A DNA stretch of 64,000 nt from Bacteroidaceae bacterium (GTDB taxonomy: Bacteria; Bacteroidota; Bacteroidia; Bacteroidales; Bacteroidaceae): NCBI GenBank assembly GCA_017547165.1, contig JAFYQK010000025.1, positions 124,001-188,000 of the forward strand, given 5' to 3'. Positions 1 through 6,934 of this stretch are shown here, piece by piece. The notes below the pieces were generated by a model. The model worked only from the letters and a program-made list of their open reading frames with translations. It had not been told where the DNA came from and made no database searches. The translations under genes were made by a program, and so were the position numbers. Positions within the stretch are counted from its first letter, which is position 1, and each line of letters begins with the position of its first letter.

Positions 1-12
1 TAACAGCCTAAT

Positions 13-435
13 GTTGTGAATTGCTTTCGAATTAGTATCTTTGCATAGGTAAAAACAGTGAGATACGATGTTAACTATTTGTTGTGAATTGCTTTCGAAT
101 TAGTATCTTTGCATAGGTAAAAACAGTTTTGTAGTTGTTCGGGAGTATAGGTATTTAGTTGTGAATTGCTTTCGAATTAGTATCTTTGCATAGGTAAAAA
201 CAGTTTTCAAATAAAAAATCTTTCACAATTATTTGTTGTGAATTGCTTTCGAATTAGTATCTTTGCATAGGTAAAAACAGTAAAAAGCTTTCGCAATTGA
301 AAAAAAACAGTGTTGTGAATTGCTTTCGAATTAGTATCTTTGCATAGGTAAAAACAGTTTAATAAATTATTTAATTTCGTTCGTTATAGTTGTGAATTGC
401 TTTCGAATTAGTATCTTTGCATAGGTAAAAACAGT
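13..435 (+). CRISPR. Type II-C CRISPR array, six identical 47-bp repeats
   Basis: Six identical 47-bp repeats lie at 13-59, 81-127, 158-204, 235-281, 312-358 and 389-435. Each starts GTTGTGAATTGC and ends GGTAAAAACAGT. Four spacers are exactly 30 bp (128-157, 205-234, 282-311, 359-388) and one is only 21 bp (60-80). The window begins inside the array: bases 1-12 look like the end of another spacer. The transcribed strand is + because the 5' half of the repeat (positions 2-21) is complementary to the tracrRNA anti-repeat at 6371-6389, and because a promoter motif in each repeat reads on +. The array is convergent with cas2-cas1-cas9. The last repeat shows no decay, so the leader-distal end cannot be told from repeat degeneracy. 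Confidence 0.98.
390..419 (+). promoter_or_regulatory. Promoter embedded in the CRISPR repeat (sixth copy shown)
   Basis: Within each repeat, TTG at repeat positions 2-4 and TATCTTTG at positions 24-31 are separated by 19 bp. This matches the Bacteroidetes -33/-7 arrangement. Transcription would start near repeat position 38, giving a primary transcript of about 10 repeat bases, the following spacer, then the next repeat. The motif recurs in all six copies. The motif match is direct; activity is inferred. Confidence 0.65.
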
Positions 436-514
436 ATGGTTGTATTAAAAGGTTATTAACCAACTGTTTGCGTGAGATATTAGAAAAGAAAAAACAATTA
501 GTTTTTACCCTAAC

Positions 515-552
515 AATAGGATGGTTGCCGTGAAAAGCACCATCCTATTTTT
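515..552 (+). terminator. Hairpin terminator between array and cas2
   Basis: A perfect 11-bp inverted repeat (AATAGGATGGT at 515-525, ACCATCCTATT at 539-549) is followed by a T run on +. It sits between the convergent array transcript and cas2, and probably ends array transcripts. It could also stop the cas operon coming from the other side. Confidence 0.75.
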
Positions 553-565
553 GATAATATCGAAA

Positions 566-898
566 TTAGAATAGTTCCAATTGTACTCCATTGGCAAGAT
601 TTGGCATTGTCTTTTGTCCGTGAAATAAAAGCATTGCACCAAATTGCTTGTCCGTTATGGTCATTATACCTACCTTGCCATATTCTGGCAACATCGTCCT
701 TACACGTTTAACATGAGCTTCTGCGTTTTCACAACTGGCACAATGTCTGATATAGATGGAGAATTGGAACATAGTAAAACCATCGCGTTGTAAGTCTTTA
801 CGGAATTTCAATGCAGCTTTTTTGTCACGCTTAGTTTCCGTAGGAAGATCGAAGAATACAAGTACCCACATGACTCTATACTGACTAAAACGATCCAT
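566..898 (-). CDS. cas2: CRISPR-associated endoribonuclease-fold protein Cas2
   Basis: This 110-residue protein matches Cas2 in length and order. It has the usual ferredoxin-like start: a [11 protein letters not shown] strand with the conserved Asp near residue 17, followed by a Lys/Arg-rich helix and [10 protein letters not shown]. Cas2 is the dimeric core that bridges two Cas1 dimers during spacer integration. It lies 21 bp downstream of cas1 on the same strand and is the last gene before the array. No csn2 or cas4 is present between the cas genes and the array, which is what defines subtype II-C. Confidence 0.95.
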   Translation of the reverse strand: MDRFSQYRVMWVLVFFDLPTETKRDKKAALKFRKDLQRDGFTMFQFSIYIRHCASCENAEAHVKRVRTMLPEYGKVGIMTITDKQFGAMLLFHGQKTMPNLANGVQLELF

Positions 899-919
899 CT
901 TTTTCTGTGATTATTAATA

Positions 920-1858
920 TTACTTTTCTGGATAAGCCACCTTGCGCAACTCTCCGCTAAAGCATTTATAGAGCGAAGCTGTTGTTTGGGTTACTCCAAC
1001 CATCAATGGACTCTTCTTGCCACTGATAACAACATCCAATGTAGGGATAAGCAGAAGCTCTGCTTTCCATGCCTTGGTCAATTCTTCTGGTGGCATACCA
1101 AGCCTACCAATAATTTGAACAATATATTCATCAACATAGGGACGATAAGGTTCCATAATGTCATCGGCAAGGCAATAAGCATTATAACGATTGTGGTGGT
1201 GTATGCCCAAGGTTGGGAGCATGCCACTAGACACCAAGGCACGAGCCACAATGGCTCGCAAAATTGCATAACCATAGTTCAGTGCATTGTTGGGTGGCAC
1301 TCCATCGCGGTCGCGTGTAAATCCCTCTATATGCTCACCAAACATACATCGCCAATAATATGCCGCGGCACGGCCCTCAAAATTGTCAGGGTCTCCACTA
1401 CGCACATCCCTTGCCCATGCTCGCATGCATCCAATCTCAACACCACGACAGGCAGATAGTACAGAGGCTTGATTACTGATTTTTGCCTGTATGGTTTGTT
1501 GCCATAGTTGTTTCTTCAATGGCAAGGACGCATCTATCTGATTACGGAAACGCTCGCTCTGGGTGGTATTACCACATAGTGGTAGTATCAAACCCGATGG
1601 CATGCTACGATGGTCACAAGTAATGATGGCACAATTGTTTTCAAGCAATGCCTCAATAGCACCTGTGGTGATAGTGATGCGCTGATTGTCGAGCACCACC
1701 ACACCTATGTCCTCAATGGGTTTTGTTACCTGTGTTTGCACTTTGAAAGAATCTGGAAGAGTTTCATTTTTCTCCACCTCTGGTATTTTTATTACCAATT
1801 GTGCGTTCTTTAACGACAGATACGCAGGATTACCAAAATAAATGGTTTTCTTAATCAT
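920..1858 (-). CDS. cas1: CRISPR-associated integrase Cas1
   Basis: Cas1 of 312 residues, the metal-dependent integrase that inserts new spacers together with Cas2. The expected catalytic triad is visible: Glu161 in NFEGRAA, His220-222 in LGIHHHNRYN, and the acidic pair Asp233/Glu236 in LADDIMEPYRP. The start at 1858 (MIKKTIYFGN) gives a normal N-terminal beta domain. It is separated from the upstream cas9 by 85 bp that contain a strong hairpin with a T run, so its expression may be partly uncoupled from cas9. It is closely followed by cas2. Confidence 0.96.
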   Translation of the reverse strand: MIKKTIYFGNPAYLSLKNAQLVIKIPEVEKNETLPDSFKVQTQVTKPIEDIGVVVLDNQRITITTGAIEALLENNCAIITCDHRSMPSGLILPLCGNTTQSERFRNQIDASLPLKKQLWQQTIQAKISNQASVLSACRGVEIGCMRAWARDVRSGDPDNFEGRAAAYYWRCMFGEHIEGFTRDRDGVPPNNALNYGYAILRAIVARALVSSGMLPTLGIHHHNRYNAYCLADDIMEPYRPYVDEYIVQIIGRLGMPPEELTKAWKAELLLIPTLDVVISGKKSPLMVGVTQTTASLYKCFSGELRKVAYPEK

Positions 1859-1888
1859 AACGCTAAGTGTTTAAGTGAAACCTATATA

Positions 1889-1929
1889 AAAACATTGTGA
1901 GCCATTGCATAAGGGCAACGGCTCACAAT
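1889..1929 (-). terminator. Intercistronic hairpin with T run between cas9 and cas1
   Basis: The arms ATTGTGAGCC (1894-1903) and GGCTCACAAT (1920-1929) are perfectly complementary. The stem continues after one A/C mismatch by TTGC/GCAA around an ATAAGG loop. Read on -, the stem is followed by GTTTTTAT. This is the layout of an intrinsic terminator or attenuator inside the cas operon. Confidence 0.65.
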
Positions 1930-1943
1930 CTGTATTCGATACA

Positions 1944-4900
1944 TTAATATTCTCCTACTTGAACTATTTGACCAAGATGGTCGAGGCGGACTTTTACTAT
2001 GGTGTTTGCAAATGACAAAGATTTATATTGTTTATATATTGTATCCTTCAAAATTTTAACATCTGCAACAGACGTTTCTAAATGATGCCTAAATTTATAA
2101 TCTCTTACACAACTATTTCCATATATTACTTTAGAAATTGTCTGTACCCTAAACAAATTTGGACTTATCAGAGCATAGTTCTCTGGATCCATCAAGTCTA
2201 TCTCCTTTGGATTAAAACCTGTTTCTTCATTGGGGAATATAAAGCATTCGTTCTGTTTCATGGTATAGAGGAATTGCCAACCCTCGTCATCTCTATAGTT
2301 TTTGTCAATGACAGGAAGACCTTGGTTCACTCGAGCAACTACCTCATAGAACGAAACTACCCGCTCTTCCAATTCGTATATGGGTTGACCATTGTCATCA
2401 AGAGCATGCATACCCTTCTTGTCCAATACAGGTTTACGATAAATGGCCACATGATGATTATTGCCAGTATTTACAAAATCTACAGGAATGCCATTGCCAT
2501 CCTTGTCTGGAATCAAATGTCCATCTTTATCACGCTTATCGTGCAAAGCCTGTGCGTTGCTAATGCCATATATTGCAACACGCTTGATACTTATTCCCTT
2601 ATCCTTATTCAACCAGATGGGATTCTCATCAAGGTTTGAGAAGGCTTGCTTGGCATCACCACCATATTGCTCAAGTCTCTCCTGTAAAACACGCCTTATG
2701 CGTGCATCCACGACCTTTTCAATCTTAAGATCGGGGGCTATTTGTTTTCGTATAGTATAATATCTTTCTTGGGCTACAACCTTGACCTTGAGGGGAACAG
2801 ACTCTGTCTTTAATTCGTCAAGCCAAATAGGATTCTTATCTAATGCATTCTTTGCAGTAAATGCTTTCTTTGCATCGCCACCAAATTCGTTCAACCTTTG
2901 TAGAAGTGCTATCTTATAACGCTGAGAACATACGGTCATTATCTTCTCCTCTGTAAATGAAGCATTGATCTTCTCTTCATTTGTTACATATTCAAGATGA
3001 CTTCCGTAAACTGTTTCCAAATGCAACTGTCCTCTTGGCGTTAATTGCACCTTGGTGATAGTTCCCTTCTTCTTAGTCTTTATCTTATTTGTATTTTGTG
3101 TAGCAACCTTATTCTTTGCCTTAATTGACACAAGAATATTCTCAAGATGACGCTTTGCCTCTGAACGCAAATTGCACATTGGTGGTAAGGCTTTTCCATC
3201 GCTGAAATATGCATTTTTGATAGCGAACTCTATAGAATCTGCTTGGAAACTGGCATTCTTGTGGTTGAAGTACTGAATGAGAGCGTGTTTGGTAAAAGCA
3301 ACTGTCAAGGCATCCATTGCGTGATGGCGATGGTCATTGCGCTTTGTCCAATCCTTTATTCTACCAATAGTTCGTCCATCGTGGTCGGTGTGATATTCTA
3401 CATTTCCAACTGCTTCATATTTGCTCCAATTCAAATCCTTAAGCACATCAACCAATTGCCAATCCTGACGAAGTTGTTCTGTTATTGCACCAGTTGTTGC
3501 AACTACACGACGGCAAATCTGTCCCAACATAGACAATGCCTTTTTGGCTATGTACTGGGTATTTCGCAAGTCACGCTCAATAAATCCGTCGGGGATTTCC
3601 TTCTCTGTCATTTTGAGTTTACGCAACTTGGTGCGCTGATTAGCAAACAACGCATCACAGGCATTCAAATAGCGTTGCAGACCTTCTTCACCATATTTTT
3701 CAAGGACAAAGTCGTAAGCTGTCTTGTTGCCTTTCTCTAAATTGATACTACGATATTCAAGGGTTTTGTTTGAGAAAGAATCGTCAAACAAGCGAGCCTT
3801 GGGGATAATATGCTCAATATCTATTTCCTTTGAGAATAGTTTTTCGCGCGGTATATACTCATTGGAATACAGAGTATGATATCCATTAGACTTTAGTTCC
3901 TCATATAGTCTATATCTAAGAATATCGTTTCGTGAAGGATTGTGGATATTGAATTCCTTAACTAGTATCTCTCTAATATCTTCGCGTTCCTTGGTTGATG
4001 AAGCAATAGCCTTGCTCAAACTCTCACGTTCTTTTTGGTTCTTCTTTAATTCGCGTGCAAGTTCGACACGGATTTCATCAGGCCGGCCATATGTCGTGAT
4101 GATACTATTTACAACATTTACCATCTGGTTGAGAATCTTTTCCACAACTGGATTGCGCAATGAATTCTTGGGCAATATGTCAAGTCTGTCAAGAAGAACT
4201 TTAGCCTCAATCTCCTCTTTGGTTAACGAAGAAGCAGAATGTCTATAACCAGCCAAACCACAAGCCTCGTCGTAGCGGTTGCCTTCCTTCATATAAGGCA
4301 ATATCTTTTTAATTGCCTTGGCACTAAGGTTGCCGTAATCGCTTGCAAGTGAAACACTGGCAAGTAAAGATGCATATTCCTTATCACAATTGACTAAAGT
4401 ACATATCTTCTGCACTAAATTTTCGTCACCTGTGCGAGAATTGTCACCCTCGAAAGAATACAGTAAATGCCACATACTATAGAAAGGATGTGCGTGCAAA
4501 GTCTTGTAATCATCAGTCGCCAGCGATACATCCAAAATCTTTGTATTCCACCCTAAGGCCTCAAATACAGTTCTTACCTGTAATTTTATGTCAGATGCAG
4601 AATTGGAAAAGTCTATTGGCTCGTGGCCCGACAAATCCATCATTGTACTGAAGGCTTTATATAAAGCAGAACCAGTTTCATTGCCACTGACCTTTTCGAA
4701 ATTCAAGTCATAACCAGATGATGAGCCAAATAGTTGCTTTAGAATCTGACCCTTCGTCATTCCCTCTCTAATATACAACTCTTCTGCCAATTGATGCATT
4801 TCTTCAATGGTTAATTTCCTACGACCATTGATTGCCAATTCATCTTCTGGAGTGAAAATCTCATCAAACAAAGTTGGTTCATTTGAAACCTTCTTTTTCT

Positions 4901-6266
4901 TCTTCCCCTTTGTTTCTGACAGACGCACTTCAAGATTGTTCAGTGTTTGCCATATTTTGAATTCTTGGTATAGGGGGGATGTGCGTGGTATGACACGACT
5001 ACCAACAAGGATAGTCTTCTTCTTGCCATCTACTTCCACCTCTTTGTCTTTGCATTCAAATTCACAGATGCCTATCAGAGACTTCTGGCTTTTGAGACGT
5101 CGTTGATAGAATATCACAACATCACGAATTTCATACTTTAACTCTGGTGTAAGTTCTGGATGGAATCTTGCCTGACTTTCCCACAAAGTCTCGAATTCGT
5201 CGAGATAATCCTGACGATAATAAACAGTATTCTTTAGACTTGCATTGGGGTTAGTATCCAATGATTGCATTAAGGCCTGACCAACTGTAAGTCTGTTGAA
5301 GAATAAATGTTTGCTTCTATCGCTAATAGCACCTAAATAACCACTAGAAGCATTTAATTCTTTGTTTATTTCCTCAAGTACCACTGCCAACTTCTCGGGA
5401 TGAAGCTTCTCCGTCAAAGCCTTGACGCGCCATTGGTAATTTTCCTTTTTCAGTTCTAATCCCTTTGTTGAACGTCCTACGCCTTGATAGACATGCAAGA
5501 CTTCTTTTTCCTCTGTTTTTGCCTCTACCTCATTCCATATTCGCTCAACCTCTGTCCATTGGAAGTTATTTGCTATAATAGCCTTGGTTTGTTTAGAGTT
5601 TCTTCCTTGTAGGTCTTCCTTCAAAGCATCAGTGAGCATAGTAGGATAGTACTGTGCTTGAGAGCTCCAGATAAGATCAAATTCCTTGTTCAAGTCAGAA
5701 CGATAAAAGTCGGGAAGTACTTTCTTTCCTGCCTCTAAAAGTTCTAGGCATAACTGACCAGGTGTTATATTCTCATTATAGAGGCGCATGGCCACATCCA
5801 TGCCGTTGATTAGTTTGCCATCCTCATCGCCTTTTGCCTTGCGACTGCTCTTATAACCACGCTTCTTGTTAATCATCAGCAGAACACGCGCAAACTGCTC
5901 CAAGCTGATTTCTTCGGTAACTGCCTTTGCGCGTAAGCGATAAGTTTCAAAGGTTGAAGCATTGCCTTGTTCTGACAATATTGCCTCATCAGTAATAAAT
6001 TTGTACTCCTTCAACAAACTTATAAGAGCAGAACGACGCAGTTTGTAGCGTTGCAGATTACGGCGCATTCCACGCTTAATACGACGAACAGTATTTGTTT
6101 CAACTGACTTACCCTTCTCAAAATTTTGAGATTCATCAGTTGTAAGTGGATTGACACGAACACCTAATTTTATAATAGAAGAACGTTCTTCTTTATCTTC
6201 CGCTTCATTTACTAGTGCCCAACCAATACTGGTGGTACCTAGATCTAGACCTAAAATTTTCTTCAT
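1944..6266 (-). CDS. cas9: Type II-C CRISPR effector nuclease Cas9
   Basis: RNA-guided DNA endonuclease of 1440 residues, at the long end for II-C but typical of Bacteroidales. All nuclease residues are present: Asp8 (RuvC-I, LGLDLGTTS), Glu735 (RuvC-II, IRVELAREL), His819 in the HNH motif DIEHIIP, and His982 with Asp985 (RuvC-III, HHAMDAL). An Arg-rich bridge helix lies at about 57-90. The alpha-helical REC lobe fills roughly 90-710, HNH about 770-900, and the WED/PAM-interacting region follows after about 1030. The C-terminal part contains an internal duplication: a GGDAK..AF...NPIWL unit occurs at about 1121-1151 and again at 1193-1221. The gene leads the operon cas9-cas1-cas2. It diverges from the tracrRNA, with a TATATTTG promoter element at 6308-6315. 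Confidence 0.98.
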   Translation of the reverse strand: MKKILGLDLGTTSIGWALVNEAEDKEERSSIIKLGVRVNPLTTDESQNFEKGKSVETNTVRRIKRGMRRNLQRYKLRRSALISLLKEYKFITDEAILSEQGNASTFETYRLRAKAVTEEISLEQFARVLLMINKKRGYKSSRKAKGDEDGKLINGMDVAMRLYNENITPGQLCLELLEAGKKVLPDFYRSDLNKEFDLIWSSQAQYYPTMLTDALKEDLQGRNSKQTKAIIANNFQWTEVERIWNEVEAKTEEKEVLHVYQGVGRSTKGLELKKENYQWRVKALTEKLHPEKLAVVLEEINKELNASSGYLGAISDRSKHLFFNRLTVGQALMQSLDTNPNASLKNTVYYRQDYLDEFETLWESQARFHPELTPELKYEIRDVVIFYQRRLKSQKSLIGICEFECKDKEVEVDGKKKTILVGSRVIPRTSPLYQEFKIWQTLNNLEVRLSETKGKKKKKVSNEPTLFDEIFTPEDELAINGRRKLTIEEMHQLAEELYIREGMTKGQILKQLFGSSSGYDLNFEKVSGNETGSALYKAFSTMMDLSGHEPIDFSNSASDIKLQVRTVFEALGWNTKILDVSLATDDYKTLHAHPFYSMWHLLYSFEGDNSRTGDENLVQKICTLVNCDKEYASLLASVSLASDYGNLSAKAIKKILPYMKEGNRYDEACGLAGYRHSASSLTKEEIEAKVLLDRLDILPKNSLRNPVVEKILNQMVNVVNSIITTYGRPDEIRVELARELKKNQKERESLSKAIASSTKEREDIREILVKEFNIHNPSRNDILRYRLYEELKSNGYHTLYSNEYIPREKLFSKEIDIEHIIPKARLFDDSFSNKTLEYRSINLEKGNKTAYDFVLEKYGEEGLQRYLNACDALFANQRTKLRKLKMTEKEIPDGFIERDLRNTQYIAKKALSMLGQICRRVVATTGAITEQLRQDWQLVDVLKDLNWSKYEAVGNVEYHTDHDGRTIGRIKDWTKRNDHRHHAMDALTVAFTKHALIQYFNHKNASFQADSIEFAIKNAYFSDGKALPPMCNLRSEAKRHLENILVSIKAKNKVATQNTNKIKTKKKGTITKVQLTPRGQLHLETVYGSHLEYVTNEEKINASFTEEKIMTVCSQRYKIALLQRLNEFGGDAKKAFTAKNALDKNPIWLDELKTESVPLKVKVVAQERYYTIRKQIAPDLKIEKVVDARIRRVLQERLEQYGGDAKQAFSNLDENPIWLNKDKGISIKRVAIYGISNAQALHDKRDKDGHLIPDKDGNGIPVDFVNTGNNHHVAIYRKPVLDKKGMHALDDNGQPIYELEERVVSFYEVVARVNQGLPVIDKNYRDDEGWQFLYTMKQNECFIFPNEETGFNPKEIDLMDPENYALISPNLFRVQTISKVIYGNSCVRDYKFRHHLETSVADVKILKDTIYKQYKSLSFANTIVKVRLDHLGQIVQVGEY

Positions 6267-6307
6267 CTCTATATCATTATTAGAGCTACTTGTATGTTTC
6301 TCCTACA

Positions 6308-6315
6308 CAAATATA
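6308..6315 (-). promoter_or_regulatory. cas9 promoter -7 element
   Basis: TATATTTG on the - strand, about 42 bp upstream of the cas9 ATG, fits the Bacteroidetes -7 consensus TAnnTTTG. No good -33 element is seen at the expected distance. It lies back to back with the tracrRNA promoter. Confidence 0.6.
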
Positions 6316-6357
6316 CAAATTTTCGTCCACATATTAGGGACTAATTAAATAAAACAC

Positions 6358-6365
6358 TATATTTG
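6358..6365 (+). promoter_or_regulatory. tracrRNA promoter -7 element
   Basis: TATATTTG on +, a perfect TAnnTTTG, ends 5 bp before the anti-repeat. Transcription would therefore begin at about the first anti-repeat base. No clear -33 motif is present. Confidence 0.65.
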
Positions 6366-6370
6366 CAATC

Positions 6371-6449
6371 AATTCGAAGCAATTCACAATAAGGATTATT
6401 CCGTTGTGAAAACATTAGGTTGCCCTCGTCCTTTATCGGGGGCTTTTTT
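6371..6449 (+). ncRNA. tracrRNA
   Basis: Bases 6371-6389 (AATTCGAAGCAATTCACAA) are the reverse complement of repeat positions 2-21, with one unpaired T in the crRNA. After the anti-repeat comes AATAAGGATTATTCCGTTGT, which resembles the nexus of the Streptococcus pyogenes tracrRNA and can form a GGA/TCC mini-stem. A terminator hairpin (GCCCTCG 6422-6428, CGGGGGC 6437-6443) and six T residues close the gene. The predicted length is about 79 nt. The RNA pairs with pre-crRNA, is needed for RNase III-type processing and Cas9 loading, and is transcribed divergently from cas9. Confidence 0.92.
6422..6449 (+). terminator. Intrinsic terminator of tracrRNA
   Basis: A 7-bp G/C-rich stem with one T-G wobble, an 8-nt loop and six T residues. 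It forms the 3' end of the tracrRNA. Confidence 0.85.
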
Positions 6450-6465
6450 ATATTAAGTGTGGATG

Positions 6466-6513
6466 ATACATTACAACAAAGGTGGCCTTTGAGCCACCTT
6501 TGTTGTAATGTAT
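6466..6513. terminator. Perfect 21-bp inverted repeat, probable bidirectional terminator
   Basis: The arms 6466-6486 and 6493-6513 are perfectly complementary around a 6-base loop. The element lies between the tracrRNA on + and the S41 protease operon on -. From 6514 to 6799 no gene or known RNA is recognised. Confidence 0.55.
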
Positions 6514-6799
6514 TTAATTGACAATAGTGTTTTCTATCAATTATCAATCTGCTTCTCTAAGATGTTTTTTATCGCCTTCACCTACCGTAGTGTGAGCATA
6601 CGTTGGTTGTCGCGATAAACAATGGCTTTTTGCGTGCATCGCATTCATGAGACAGATGGAGTGATGCAATGCGAGTTGCATTCCTTTGCAAAACGTACCC
6701 TTCACTTCCCCCTAACGCATCGCCACAGACAGAAGGCTACACCATCTTTGATATCCTTTGGGAGTATCTTACCAAAATGGTATTCTGCAAAGACTGATT

Positions 6800-6925
6800 C
6801 TATGGTTGAGGACTTGCTGGCATGCACAAATAGAGAAAGAGGCCTGCAATGAGCAGAACGATGATGGCCATTGCCATGATGCCATACATGAAGGAGAAAT
6901 TGGATTTACGGATATTGCGTCTCAT
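6800..6925 (-). CDS. Small single-pass membrane protein (41 aa)
   Basis: This short reading frame starts 9 bp downstream of the S41 protease stop codon. The product has a basic N-terminus (MRRNIRKSN), one hydrophobic segment of about 22 residues (GIMAMAIIVLLIAGLF within it) and a short Pro-containing tail ending PASPQP. That is the layout of a small inner-membrane protein with the N-terminus inside. Its placement as the last gene of the pfkB-S41 run supports translation. I do not recognise a family, and the reading frame could be fortuitous. Confidence 0.45.
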   Translation of the reverse strand: MRRNIRKSNFSFMYGIMAMAIIVLLIAGLFLYLCMPASPQP

Positions 6926-6934
6926 TGGGAGTTG

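Noticed and set aside
128..388. Self-targeting by CRISPR spacers
   Set aside because: By eye I found no near-complete match of any spacer elsewhere in the window; only short matches of about 11 bases, such as near 41850.
986..1459. 157-codon open frame on + inside cas1
   Set aside because: Antisense to cas1, whose catalytic residues are all present.
6622..6852. 76-codon open frame on + downstream of the tracrRNA
   Set aside because: No promoter or start context, odd composition, and it overlaps the better-supported small membrane ORF on the other strand.
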